Assembly: GCA_963675185.2 (NCBI GenBank)
Contig: CAXXOH010000001.1
Coordinates: forward strand, 62,001 to 126,000
Length of the DNA stretch: 64,000 bases
From: Ilyobacter_A sp963675185
GTDB lineage: Bacteria > Fusobacteriota > Fusobacteriia > Fusobacteriales > Fusobacteriaceae
Direction of reading: 5' to 3'
Below the pieces are notes generated by a model that saw nothing but the letters and a program-made list of their open reading frames with translations, was not told where the DNA came from and ran no database searches. Positions 33,369 to 41,905 of the stretch are shown here, in pieces. The translations under genes and the position numbers were made by a program. How positions within the stretch are numbered: the first letter of the stretch is position 1; the number at the start of each line of letters is the position of its first letter.

Positions 33369-34229
33369 TTAACGGTCCTTTTTTGTATGAAAATATTTAA
33401 TTGATATTATTGCCCAAAGAATCATCAGGATACTTATGAAGTGAGGGGCTCTCATATTAAAAAACATCAAATCCTCAGCTCTAAAAAAACTTACAAAACT
33501 TCTTATCAAGCTATATTCTATGATGTATATAAACCATACTACTCCGTCTTTGTATTTTTTATGCCGAAAATAAAACCAAATAGATAAGAAAGCTATAAAA
33601 TTTAAAACTAGTTCATAAAGCATAGCAGGGTGCACCGCTATATTTGGGAATTCAGCTCCTGCAGGTGAGTCTGGAGGGAAAACAACTCCCCAAGGGACTA
33701 TCTCTTTAAATTTCATCTGTGCTTGTATTCCAAGAGTCTGATAGTGGCTCCACCATTTTGGAAAGCTATTGGTGAAAATTACTTTTAGAGGTGTAAATGT
33801 AGGTACACCATGTACCTCACCATTCATGAAGTTTCCAATTCTTCCGATGGCTTGACCTAGTATGAAAGGTGCGGCTACAATATCCCCTAACTTCCACATG
33901 GAAACGCCGTGTCTTTTTCCGAAAATATATGTGCCCAAAACTCCACCTAGTATTCCACCATGTATCGCCATACCGCCGTGCCATACAGCAGGTATTTCAA
34001 GCGGATGTCCTAAGTAGTATGGAAGATTGAAAAGAACGTAGTATAACCTTCCTCCTATCAAACCGGATATCATAGCGACTATAGCATAATTTTCGATTAA
34101 GCCAGGATCTAATCCTTTCCTTTTGCCATCTCTCTTGGCTAATTCAGTTCCTATAAAAAAGGCAAGGGCATACATAAGCCCATAGTACCTTATTTCAAAA
34201 TTTCCTATACGTAAAAAAACAGGGTTCAT
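33369..34229 (-). CDS. lgt: Prolipoprotein diacylglyceryl transferase
   Basis: The protein has 286 residues from the ATG at 34229; the upstream in-frame ATG at 34247 is before the AGGAGATAT ribosome site. About seven membrane segments are visible. The Lgt signature GRIGNFMNGEVHG and the conserved GGMAIHGGILGG are intact. It attaches a diacylglyceryl group to the Cys of lipoprotein precursors in the cytoplasmic membrane; this window itself encodes several such lipoproteins. The C-terminal codons overlap one arm of its terminator, which an IS3 copy has split. It is the only gene of its transcript in view. Confidence 0.95.
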   Translation of the reverse strand: MNPVFLRIGNFEIRYYGLMYALAFFIGTELAKRDGKRKGLDPGLIENYAIVAMISGLIGGRLYYVLFNLPYYLGHPLEIPAVWHGGMAIHGGILGGVLGTYIFGKRHGVSMWKLGDIVAAPFILGQAIGRIGNFMNGEVHGVPTFTPLKVIFTNSFPKWWSHYQTLGIQAQMKFKEIVPWGVVFPPDSPAGAEFPNIAVHPAMLYELVLNFIAFLSIWFYFRHKKYKDGVVWFIYIIEYSLIRSFVSFFRAEDLMFFNMRAPHFISILMILWAIISIKYFHTKKDR

Positions 34230-34330
34230 AAAGATATCTCCTCGCATCTAGAATATTGAGTTTATTATTTGACTTTACTAAGATTATAGCATAAAATTAG
34301 TAGAGAAATAAAGAAAGTGAATAAAAATAC

Positions 34331-34359
34331 TTGCACATCTCTTACATAAATGATACCAT
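34331..34359 (+). promoter_or_regulatory. Promoter of the flavodiiron protein gene
   Basis: TTGCAC (34331-34336) and TACCAT (34354-34359) are 17 bp apart, 41 bp before the ATG at 34401. An in-frame ATG at 34350 falls inside this promoter, which supports the later start. Confidence 0.65.
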
Positions 34360-34400
34360 TACAACATGAAATGATTACAAATTGGAAGAGGAGGTTTATT

Positions 34401-35603
34401 ATGCATAACGTTGTAAATATATGTGATAATGTTTATTGGGTCGGGACAAATGACAGGAAGACAGATAGATTTGAGAATATGTGGCCTTTAGATAGAGGGG
34501 TTTCATATAATTCATACCTTATTATAGATGAAAAGGTTGCCGTAATAGACACGGTTGAGTTTGGAACTCACAGCAGCTATCTAGACAAGATACAAGACAT
34601 GTTGGGGGACAAAAAGGTGGATTATATAGTGATAAACCACATGGAACCAGATCATTCAGGATCTTTAAAAGTTCTTTTGACAAATTATCCCGAAGCTAAA
34701 ATAGTAGGTAATAAAAAAACTTTCGCAATGATAAAAGGTTTTTATAAAATCGATCATAATTTTTACGAGATTGCCGAAGGAGACGAGTTGGATTTAGGTA
34801 AGCACAAGCTGACTTTTGCAACTATTCCAATGGTTCATTGGCCTGAATCTATGGTTACTTATGATAAAACCACTAAAATACTTTTTTCAAATGACGCATT
34901 TGGAAGTTTTGGAGCCTTGGATGGGGGTATCTTTGACGACGAACTGGACATCGACTTTTATGAAGACGAGATGAGAAGATACTACTCTAATATAGTTGGG
35001 AAATACGGTGCTCAGGTTCAAAATGCATTTAAAAAACTAGCAGGTTTGGAAATAAAATGTATAGCTCCTTCTCATGGACCTATCTGGAGGACTCAAATTG
35101 AAAGAGTTATGAAGCACTACGATGCATGGAGTAAATTCGAACCTGAAGATGAGGGAGTAGTAGTTGTTTACGGAACTATGTACGGGAATACTGCCAAGTC
35201 TGCCAACGCTATTGCTAGACAGCTTGCAAAAGAAGGGATAAAAAACATAAGAGTTTATGATGCCTCTAAGACCCATATGTCTTATATAATAAGGGATATT
35301 TGGAAGTACAAAGGACTAATAATAGGATCTTGTGCATACAATTCAGCCGTGTATCCTCCTATTGAAGCACTTCTTGCTGAGCTTAAGCTTTACGGAGTAA
35401 AAAACAAGTACTTAGGCGTTTTTGGTACCTATGCTTGGAGTGGTGGCGGGATGAAAGCCATAAAAGAGTTTGGTGAGGGAATGAGAGGAATAGAGGTAGT
35501 GGGAGAGCCTATTGATGTTTTCTGTTCCCCTACGCCGGAGGATTATACAAAGGTGGAAGCTATTGCCGTTGAGATGGCAAACAAGTTGAAGTCTGAGAGA
35601 TAA
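34401..35603 (+). CDS. fprA: A-type flavodiiron protein (FprA, oxygen reductase)
   Basis: The protein has 400 residues. GAGGAGG sits 7 bp before the ATG at 34401. The N-terminal metallo-beta-lactamase-like domain carries the diiron motif HMEPDHSG near residue 80, and more ligands in PMVHWPESM and APSHGPIW. The C-terminal flavodoxin domain starts at about 255 with VVVYGTMYGNTAKSAN. Family knowledge: such proteins reduce oxygen (to water) or nitric oxide with electrons from rubredoxin or F420, protecting anaerobes. No rubredoxin gene is adjacent. It has its own promoter and terminator. Confidence 0.93.
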   Translation: MHNVVNICDNVYWVGTNDRKTDRFENMWPLDRGVSYNSYLIIDEKVAVIDTVEFGTHSSYLDKIQDMLGDKKVDYIVINHMEPDHSGSLKVLLTNYPEAKIVGNKKTFAMIKGFYKIDHNFYEIAEGDELDLGKHKLTFATIPMVHWPESMVTYDKTTKILFSNDAFGSFGALDGGIFDDELDIDFYEDEMRRYYSNIVGKYGAQVQNAFKKLAGLEIKCIAPSHGPIWRTQIERVMKHYDAWSKFEPEDEGVVVVYGTMYGNTAKSANAIARQLAKEGIKNIRVYDASKTHMSYIIRDIWKYKGLIIGSCAYNSAVYPPIEALLAELKLYGVKNKYLGVFGTYAWSGGGMKAIKEFGEGMRGIEVVGEPIDVFCSPTPEDYTKVEAIAVEMANKLKSER

Positions 35604-35627
35604 AAGGTGCTTTTAAGCACCTTTTTA
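35602..35627 (+). terminator. Terminator of the flavodiiron protein gene
   Basis: AAAAGGTGCTT and AAGCACCTTTT form an 11-bp stem followed by T residues, overlapping the stop codon. Confidence 0.9.
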
Positions 35628-35630
35628 TTT

Positions 35631-35647
35631 AGTGTCGCGGCGACACT
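35631..35647 (+). repeat. 17-bp palindrome, copy 3 (candidate parS)
   Basis: Identical to the copies at 21541 and 22748. It lies just after a complete terminator, so its role here is unlikely to be termination. Confidence 0.85.
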
Positions 35648-35705
35648 TTATTATTAAAGATAAGTTTGAGTGATAGATAATTAAAATGGCATTAATAATA
35701 TATAA

Positions 35706-35734
35706 TTGAAATAAGGAAAAATAGGTTGTATAAT
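35706..35734 (+). promoter_or_regulatory. Promoter of marC
   Basis: TTGAAA (35706-35711) and TATAAT (35729-35734) are 17 bp apart, 46 bp before the marC ATG. Confidence 0.8.
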
Positions 35735-35779
35735 CCCATACTAAGAGTGAGTTAAATATAGCAGTAAAAGGAGATATGT

Positions 35780-36409
35780 ATGGGAGATTTGCTAAGTACT
35801 CTTCTAAATGATTCATTAACGCTTATAGCTATACTCAATCCATTTGGGAATATTCCTCTATTTATAGCTATGACAGAGGACATGAAAGAAAAAACCAGGA
35901 GAAAGACTTTTGATGTAATAGTTTACTCCGGATTTGGGATAATTCTTTCATTTGGACTGATAGGACATTTTTTAATGTCAAATTTTTTTAAGGTTGAGAT
36001 GAAAGAGGTAAGGGTAGCTGGCGGGATACTGCTTGTAACAGTTGCACTTAAAAATATTCTTTTTCAAAAAAAACAAAAAAAAGTGTCAAAAGAGGAAGAT
36101 GGGAGTGAAGAGGACGATATAAAACTCGGAATAACCCCAATGGCATTTCCGATGCTAGTCGGTCCAGGGAGCATGGCCACAATAATGATAATAAGGCAGC
36201 AAAGTGGAGTTTTGGTCAGTGTACTTTCAACAATTATAGTGTTTTCCATTATAAAACTTTTCCTAAAATTTACTGATGCAATACAAGATATTTTTGGGAA
36301 ATTAGTGCTTTTTGTCCTTTCGAGGGTGATGCAGCTTTTTATAATGGCGATAGGGATCAGGATTTTTATTACCGGAGTAATTGAAGTTATTCAAAATACA
36401 GGGGGATAG
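35780..36409 (+). CDS. MarC-family integral membrane protein
   Basis: The protein has 209 residues and about six membrane segments. The family markers are LIAILNPFGNIPLFIAM at the N-terminus and GITPMAFPMLVGPGSMATIMI in the middle. A basic, charged loop (KKQKKVSKEEDGSEEDD) separates the two halves. Members of the MarC/YhgN family are found throughout bacteria; their transported substrate is unknown, and the early link to multiple antibiotic resistance was not confirmed. AAGGAG precedes the ATG. The DJ-1-type gene starts 4 bp after the stop, so both form an operon. Confidence 0.9.
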   Translation: MGDLLSTLLNDSLTLIAILNPFGNIPLFIAMTEDMKEKTRRKTFDVIVYSGFGIILSFGLIGHFLMSNFFKVEMKEVRVAGGILLVTVALKNILFQKKQKKVSKEEDGSEEDDIKLGITPMAFPMLVGPGSMATIMIIRQQSGVLVSVLSTIIVFSIIKLFLKFTDAIQDIFGKLVLFVLSRVMQLFIMAIGIRIFITGVIEVIQNTGG

Positions 36410-36413
36410 AATT

Positions 36414-36956
36414 ATGAAGATAGCAGTGCATTTAGCAGAAGGATTTGAAGAGATAGAAGCGCTTACGGTGGTTGACATATTGAGAAGGGCAGAATTAGAA
36501 GTTGTAACGGTATCAATTTCGGATGAAAGAGAAGTAAAGGGCTCTCATGGGATCCCAGTTATAGCAGATCAGACTTTCAGTGAAATTGATTATGAAAATA
36601 TAGGGATGATAATCCTGCCAGGAGGGCCAGGCATTAAAAATCTAGAAGCCCACGATGATCTTAAAAGAAGGATAATAGACTTCGATATAGATGGCAAATA
36701 TATAGCTGCTATATGTGCAGCACCGTCTATAATAGGAAAAATGGGATTCTTAGAAGATAAAAAGGCCACCTGTTATCCTGGTTTTGAAAAGTATCTTCTT
36801 GGGGCAGAAGTGGTGGAAGATAGTGTAGTGGTGGATAAAAACATAATAACTTCAAGGGGAGTTGGAACTGCCATAGATTTTTCTTTAAAGTTGGTGGAAA
36901 TTTTAAAAGGAGAGGAATTAGCAAAAGAACTCTCTGGAAAAATTGTATATAAATAG
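36414..36956 (+). CDS. DJ-1/PfpI-family protein
   Basis: The protein has 180 residues from the ATG at 36414. An in-frame ATG at 36381 is inside marC and upstream of the GGGGG ribosome site. The DJ-1 features are AEGFEEIEALTVVDILRRA, with the conserved Glu near residue 15, and the nucleophile Cys in YIAAICAAPSIIGK near 103. Family members include glyoxalases, deglycases and chaperone-like stress proteins; the closest by motif is the YajL/DJ-1 branch. Its exact activity is not decided by sequence. It is translated with marC and ends at a hairpin terminator. Confidence 0.9.
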   Translation: MKIAVHLAEGFEEIEALTVVDILRRAELEVVTVSISDEREVKGSHGIPVIADQTFSEIDYENIGMIILPGGPGIKNLEAHDDLKRRIIDFDIDGKYIAAICAAPSIIGKMGFLEDKKATCYPGFEKYLLGAEVVEDSVVVDKNIITSRGVGTAIDFSLKLVEILKGEELAKELSGKIVYK

Positions 36957-36966
36957 AATTGATTAG

Positions 36967-37008
36967 AGAAGATGTAAAGAAACTTAGACGCCATCTTCTT
37001 GTTTTTTT
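36967..37008 (+). terminator. Terminator of the marC/DJ-1 operon
   Basis: AGAAGATG and CATCTTCT pair across a 17-bp loop, followed by TGTTTTTTT. Confidence 0.7.
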
Positions 37009-37074
37009 ATCACAGATAATAAAATTCATAAAAAGAAAATAGTACTGTAAATCAAGTAGAAAATTAAAAGTCTA

Positions 37075-37116
37075 TAAAAAAAGAAAACACAGGAAACTAT
37101 GTTTTCTGTGTTTTCT
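37075..37116 (-). terminator. Terminator of cysE
   Basis: AGAAAACACAG and CTGTGTTTTCT pair across a 13-bp loop. On the minus strand a run of T follows (plus A run at 37076-37081). Confidence 0.85.
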
Positions 37117-37131
37117 AAAAAGATTAAATTT

Positions 37132-37695
37132 TTAAGAATTTATATAATTTTTAGAAATTTTATGGGTGCAAACAATCTGACCAGGAATTCCTACAACTGT
37201 AGAATTTTTAGGAGTACCTCTTAGAACTACCGAATTTGCACCGATCTTTGTTCCCTCTTCTATGACGATATTGCCGAGAACCTTAGCACCTGCCCCTATA
37301 ATCACATTGCTTTTAACTGTTGGATGCCTTTTCCCCTTTTCTTTCCCTGTCCCACCGAGTGTAACGCCGTGGTATATGGTTACATTGTCCTCTATAACTG
37401 CAGTTTCGCCTATCACAACACCCATTCCGTGGTCTATAAAAAGCCCCTTTCCAATTTGAGCTCCAGGATGAATCTCTATGCCCGTGAAAAATCTGAATGC
37501 CTGGGAGATTAACCTGGCTATGAAGAACAGTTTCTTTTTATAGAAGAAATGCGCCACTCTATGGGACTGTACGGCATGAAAAGATGGGTAGAGTAAAATT
37601 ACCTCCAGGAAGCTCCTTGCCGCAGGGTCATTTTTTATGATGTTATTTATATCGTATCTTATATTTTTAAAGAAGTTAAAAATTTTTACCACCAT
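37132..37695 (-). CDS. cysE: Serine O-acetyltransferase
   Basis: The protein has 187 residues, the short form of the family. An N-terminal helical part (ARSFLEVILLYPSFHAVQSHRVAHFFY) leads into a left-handed beta helix of hexapeptide repeats (IEIHPGAQIGKGLFIDHGMG, GETAVIEDNVTIYHGVTLGG). The catalytic His is in FIDHGMG and another in IYHGVTLGG. It acetylates serine to O-acetylserine for cysteine synthesis in the cytoplasm. No cysK is next to it. It has a full-consensus promoter 65 bp upstream and its own terminator, so it is a single-gene unit. An alternative start further inside is possible. Confidence 0.95.
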   Translation of the reverse strand: MVVKIFNFFKNIRYDINNIIKNDPAARSFLEVILLYPSFHAVQSHRVAHFFYKKKLFFIARLISQAFRFFTGIEIHPGAQIGKGLFIDHGMGVVIGETAVIEDNVTIYHGVTLGGTGKEKGKRHPTVKSNVIIGAGAKVLGNIVIEEGTKIGANSVVLRGTPKNSTVVGIPGQIVCTHKISKNYINS

Positions 37696-37759
37696 CCTTT
37701 TGTTAGTATTGGCGAGATGTTTGACATTAGTATATTATGATTTTAAATCATTTGTGTAC

Positions 37760-37788
37760 ATTATATTGTTAATATCAAAATATGTCAA
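37760..37788 (-). promoter_or_regulatory. Promoter of cysE
   Basis: On the minus strand TTGACA (plus 37788-37783) and TATAAT (plus 37765-37760) are exactly 17 bp apart, a full consensus match. The leader is short (about 60 nt) with no visible riboswitch. Confidence 0.88.
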
Positions 37789-37909
37789 CGATTATTTACT
37801 GAAATGCTAAGTAATAAACAGGCAAAAGTGGCGATATATTCATTGTTTATTTGAATATCATCCTTGAAAAAAATATCCTAAAATAAAATAGAAATTTTTC
37901 ACAAATAGC

Positions 37910-37938
37910 TTGCAAAAAACATTTTTTTAGAATACAAT
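37910..37938 (+). promoter_or_regulatory. Promoter of ravA-viaA
   Basis: TTGCAA (37910-37915) and TACAAT (37933-37938) are 17 bp apart. The leader to the GTG at 38062 is about 117 nt. The remaining part of 37789-37909 shows no gene. Confidence 0.7.
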
Positions 37939-38061
37939 ATTAAAAAATAGTTGTTGTAATCCTGCTGTGTAGGGCGTTATTTTTAAATACCAAAAATATA
38001 ATTTAGGATTTAAATCATTATCCAAGTGAAAAAATAAACAATATTTATTTTGGAGGTTGCT

Positions 38062-39591
38062 GTGAATATACAAAAAAGACTTGAAACTGTACTTGAGAAA
38101 TTAAATAGTGGTTTGGTAGAGAGGGAAGAACACATAAAATTGGCACTTCTTACAATGATTTCAGGTGAGAACCTTGTTTTGATAGGACCGCCTGGTACTG
38201 CAAAAAGTGAAATTTCCAGAAGACTGGCGCAGATTTTGAAAAAGGGTGATTATTTCGAGTACCTGCTTACAAAGTTTACAACGCCTGAAGAACTTTTTGG
38301 ACCACTGTCTATAGAAGAACTGAAAAAGGATAACTTCAATAGAAAAACCGAGGGTTATCTTTCAGAATCCAATATAGCTTTTTTAGATGAAATATTCAAA
38401 GCGAACTCATCTATACTAAATGCTCTTCTTACACTTATAAATGAGAAGATCTTCCACAATGGTTCGAAAAAGGAAAAGTCTAAGCTTTATTCAATTATAA
38501 GCGCCTCAAATGAACTCCCGACAAATGAACCGGAGTTAGAAGCTCTTTACGATCGTTTTTTAGCTAGGATAGTTGTTGATTATGTAAGTGATGACAACTT
38601 GGAAGCGCTTATTGATGCCGATGGTGAATTTTTTGGTTTAGAAGACAGCTTAAAATTTACATTGGGAGAACTTGAAGAGCTTTCGAACGAGTTCGGGCAG
38701 GTAAAAATACCTGGAAATGTCAAAAAAGTTCTTGTTAATATAAAAAAAGAGCTAGATGCCCATTTTAGAGGCGAGGATTCTGTAGACGAAATAGCCGAGA
38801 AAGTTTCCGATAGGAGGTTTAAAAAATCTCTAAAAATATTAAAGGCATCCGCTTATACCAATTTGAGAGAAGAGGTTAGCATACTAGACGTTTCTCTTTT
38901 GATAAACGTATTTTGGAACAAGCCGGAAAACATAGAAGCGGTGAAAAATATAGTGATGAAAAACCTGTCAGTTCTTCAAGCTAATAACGCCCTCAGATTA
39001 GAGCATACTTATAGAGGTTGGAGCGAAAAGTTTCACAACTACTTCAGATTGAAAGTACAAGAGAGAAATGATAGGGGGGAACTTCTATATATAGATTCTC
39101 AAGGTGAAAAAACCCCGAAATTACATGAGGAAGTTCACAAGAGGAACGAAGAGGGAAAATATGTGTATTATTCTCCGGTGTGGGAAGAGTACAGGTATCT
39201 CAGTAGCTCTAAAGAGAAATTTTCCGACAATTCAAGCTGCGAAGCAGTATATGAGACAGTAGACTTGAAGCCGTCCATTGTGGAGGTGGAAGATTTTGAA
39301 ATTTACATAAAAGAAGGGGAGAAGGTGTCTACAAAGATAAAAAATGATCTGGAAGTCATCCTTATAAATTTAGAAGATGAATTAGAAGAAGCTAGTTCTA
39401 TAACAAAAGAAGCCGAAGTTGAAAGGAAATTGTTGGAAGAACAGTTTGAGTCTCATATCTGGCTAAACAAAAGGGAGTTTAAAAAATTCTGGGATGAATA
39501 TCTTATGAAGGATTTTAACAGAGTACAAGATGTAAAAATCAAGTTTGAAAATTTGAGGAATTTGGTTTCTAGAGCTATTGAGTCCATATAA
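38062..39591 (+). CDS. ravA: RavA-type MoxR AAA+ ATPase
   Basis: The protein has 509 residues from a GTG at 38062. The in-frame TTG at 38050 covers the GGAGGT ribosome site, so it is not the start. Walker A is GPPGTAKSE (near 47) and Walker B is IAFLDEIFKANSSILNALL (near 106), with sensor 1 in IISASNELPTNEPELEALYDRF. The C-terminal third has an insertion and coiled helices, as in E. coli RavA. Family knowledge: RavA works with ViaA in a chaperone-like complex linked to respiratory complexes such as fumarate reductase and to aminoglycoside sensitivity. viaA follows after 18 bp. Its anaerobic clients here are unknown. Confidence 0.9.
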   Translation: MNIQKRLETVLEKLNSGLVEREEHIKLALLTMISGENLVLIGPPGTAKSEISRRLAQILKKGDYFEYLLTKFTTPEELFGPLSIEELKKDNFNRKTEGYLSESNIAFLDEIFKANSSILNALLTLINEKIFHNGSKKEKSKLYSIISASNELPTNEPELEALYDRFLARIVVDYVSDDNLEALIDADGEFFGLEDSLKFTLGELEELSNEFGQVKIPGNVKKVLVNIKKELDAHFRGEDSVDEIAEKVSDRRFKKSLKILKASAYTNLREEVSILDVSLLINVFWNKPENIEAVKNIVMKNLSVLQANNALRLEHTYRGWSEKFHNYFRLKVQERNDRGELLYIDSQGEKTPKLHEEVHKRNEEGKYVYYSPVWEEYRYLSSSKEKFSDNSSCEAVYETVDLKPSIVEVEDFEIYIKEGEKVSTKIKNDLEVILINLEDELEEASSITKEAEVERKLLEEQFESHIWLNKREFKKFWDEYLMKDFNRVQDVKIKFENLRNLVSRAIESI

Positions 39592-39609
39592 ATAGTGAGG
39601 TAGGCTGTT

Positions 39610-41274
39610 ATGAACGGGATTGATATATATTTAAATGAAGTAGAGTATAATTTTGAAGTGATGAAAGATATCTGGGTAAATTATCCAGAAAAAAGAAAAG
39701 TAAGGGAGAAACTCGCAAAAAATAGCTGGGTTAGCCTTTATAACGGCGAGGAAGCTAAGCAAAAAATATCTTTTTTGCTGGATTCAGAGATGTCCAAGCT
39801 CTCAAAATTTTATGAATTTTCAAAGGGCAATAAAGAGCTCAGCAACAAACTTATAAGTGAATTTTTTTCTAAAATAAAGGAAAAATATAACGGCGAGGAA
39901 ATTTTGGATTCACAAGAGTATTTTGATTTTTTAAAATCATTAAAAAACCTTGAAGTAGGGAAGGTTGCCGGACTTGAAATCCCAGCAGGTATAAATCTCC
40001 GCAACGTTTCGAAAAGAGCAGCAGAGGTGGAAAGAGATCTGTCTGGTTTGGATATAAAAGATAAAATGTACGAGAGTCTTTTTACTCAACTAACTAAGCT
40101 GAAAGAGTTTGAATCTAAGCTTGTTATGAGGTCTGAAATAGAGGCTAGGATTTCAGATATAGATTGGTTTATGAATATAGACGTTTGCGATATTGAGAAG
40201 GGAATTTTAAAACTAGAGGATTCACTTTTAGAAAAAGTGCACTTGCAGGTTATAGGAGAATATATAAAAAGGTTTATGCAAGCTCGAGAATCCTGGATAG
40301 GCATTTTTGATGAGGTTGAAATTGAATTTGAAGAATATTATCAAAAATTAAAAGAGGTCAACGATATTTTTGAAAGTATGGCCATGCTGGCCGGGATGGG
40401 CTGGGATCTCAATAAAAGCGTATTTTCAGATAAAAAATGGCTGGAGATACAAAACATTTCGAAACTTTTAGAGGAAAAGGAGAAGCTGAAAAAGCTCATA
40501 GACAGTATAGGGCGTATGAAAGAAAATGAGAGCTTCGACTTTGACGGTATAATAAAAGAGGTGGCCAACAGCAAGAAAAAAAAGATCTCAAAGTTATCTA
40601 AAAACGAGACACTTGGGACACACTACAGTAATGATCTGACAAGGGTGCTTCCAATGGAGTTGGTAAATCTCACAAATGAAGCTCTCGAGAATGTGTTTTA
40701 TAGTAAGTATATAGAAGACAGGCTGAACACTTATCTTCTGGGCGGAAAACATTTTGAAACCCAGCAGCAGAATAAAAATGGGGCAAAAAAATCGAAGAAA
40801 AAGCAGAAGGGGCCAATAATAATGTGCGTGGATACCTCCTCTAGCATGATGGGGGAGCCTGAAAAAATAGCAAAGGCCTGTGTTTTTGCCATGATGAAAA
40901 AGGCGTCTTTAGAAGATAGAAGAGTATATCTTGTTTCGTTTAGCAGCATAGATGAGATAAAAGAATATGAACTCACAGATCCAGAAAAAGGTTTGGAAAA
41001 TCTGCTAGAATTTTTACTGTTTTCATTTGGGGGCGGGACGGATTATGTTACCCCACTTAAGAGAAGCATTAAGATTTTAAAAAAGGAGAACTATAGGAAA
41101 GCAGATATATTACTTGTAAGTGATGGTATGTGCGATATGGATCACGAGTACATAAAAAAACTTAAACTAGAGAAACAAAAACTAGATTTTAAAATACACA
41201 GTCTTATTATAGGTTCGGAAATAAGCGAAGATGAGTTTAGTGACAGAATTATAAATTACAGTGATATTGCATGA
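39610..41274 (+). CDS. viaA: ViaA-type VWA-domain protein
   Basis: The protein has 554 residues. The first 390 residues are helical and charged (ViaA N-terminal region). From about residue 400 a von Willebrand A domain begins, with the metal-site motif CVDTSSSM, then GGGTDYVTPL and LVSDGMCDMD. The length is close to E. coli ViaA (483) with a longer middle. It forms a complex with the RavA ATPase whose gene ends 18 bp upstream. A GTGAGG-type ribosome site precedes the ATG. It ends 90 bp before a promoter-like site. Confidence 0.88.
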   Translation: MNGIDIYLNEVEYNFEVMKDIWVNYPEKRKVREKLAKNSWVSLYNGEEAKQKISFLLDSEMSKLSKFYEFSKGNKELSNKLISEFFSKIKEKYNGEEILDSQEYFDFLKSLKNLEVGKVAGLEIPAGINLRNVSKRAAEVERDLSGLDIKDKMYESLFTQLTKLKEFESKLVMRSEIEARISDIDWFMNIDVCDIEKGILKLEDSLLEKVHLQVIGEYIKRFMQARESWIGIFDEVEIEFEEYYQKLKEVNDIFESMAMLAGMGWDLNKSVFSDKKWLEIQNISKLLEEKEKLKKLIDSIGRMKENESFDFDGIIKEVANSKKKKISKLSKNETLGTHYSNDLTRVLPMELVNLTNEALENVFYSKYIEDRLNTYLLGGKHFETQQQNKNGAKKSKKKQKGPIIMCVDTSSSMMGEPEKIAKACVFAMMKKASLEDRRVYLVSFSSIDEIKEYELTDPEKGLENLLEFLLFSFGGGTDYVTPLKRSIKILKKENYRKADILLVSDGMCDMDHEYIKKLKLEKQKLDFKIHSLIIGSEISEDEFSDRIINYSDIA

Positions 41275-41363
41275 TTATAATTAATAGGGGATGACTTTTT
41301 ATCCCCTAACTTTTCTAAAAATGTGCTCAATATTGAATTTTTAAAAAAAATATTAAAAAGCTC

Positions 41364-41392
41364 TTGATTTTAACTGGAAAGCTAGCTATAAT
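41364..41392 (+). promoter_or_regulatory. Consensus promoter in front of a short hairpin transcript
   Basis: TTGATT (41364-41369) and TATAAT (41387-41392) are 17 bp apart. The next feature downstream is a terminator, not a normal gene. Confidence 0.8.
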
Positions 41393-41398
41393 AAATAA

Positions 41399-41460
41399 GG
41401 TAAAGGGGGGTGTTATGTATTGGATTCGAGTAATTCGATACATAACCTTTTTTTATTTTT
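41399..41460 (+). ncRNA. Candidate very short RNA ending in a 15-bp stem terminator
   Basis: The promoter above would start a transcript near 41399. A stem begins GTTATGTAT (41412-41420) and closes with ATACATAAC (41438-41446); inner bases also pair, giving about 15 bp. A long T run follows. The transcript would be about 60 nt. It also contains an ATG at 41415 after GGGGGG, giving a 16-residue frame (MYWIRVIRYITFFYFL) that runs through the terminator. Either a small RNA or a tiny peptide mRNA is possible. A 32-residue frame at 41468-41566 lacks a ribosome site. Nothing else is seen up to 41812. Confidence 0.45.
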
Positions 41461-41834
41461 TGTAGCTATGAGTCATGCTTTGGATGAGCTTATAAAGAGG
41501 TATGAGGGGAAGCGATACTATGAATTTCTTATAAAGACTATGGTAAATGCAAATAATTATTATTAAAAAGTTATAGCATTAATTTCCTGTTAGTTCGTGA
41601 ACAATGTTCTTTAAGACTCTGAGGTGTTAACTAATATCGGAGCGTTATTAAAAATTATAAAATATCAATATAGAAATAAAATTTATTTTTATACAATATA
41701 AGGAAAGTGATGAGATGATTTTTTAAGATTTAACCTAATAATATTTTTATAATTTAGATAATAACTTATTAGGCATAAAAATTTACTCGAACATTGTAAA
41801 TATAGCATTACTAGACTTGTGCAAAAAATAAAAA

Positions 41835-41904
41835 GTAGATCAAATCTCAATATACAGGTATAATTAAGCACCACACAAAACATACCGAAGGAGATTCGAT
41901 CTAC
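41835..41904 (+). promoter_or_regulatory. Hairpin covering the IS701 transposase ribosome site
   Basis: GTAGATCAAATCTC (41835-41848) pairs with GAGATTCGATCTAC (41891-41904) with one mismatch. The right arm contains part of AAGGAG and ends one base before the ATG, so folding would block translation. Confidence 0.65.
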
Positions 41905-41905
41905 G

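Larger units (their letters stand above)
32301..33390 (-). terminator. lgt terminator split by an IS3-type insertion
   Basis: The 17-base arms at 32301-32317 and 33374-33390 (GGTCCTTTTTTGTATGA) are perfect reverse complements. They would form the lgt terminator on the minus strand, with a T run after GGTCC. A 1036-bp IS3 remnant fills the loop. Confidence 0.85.
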
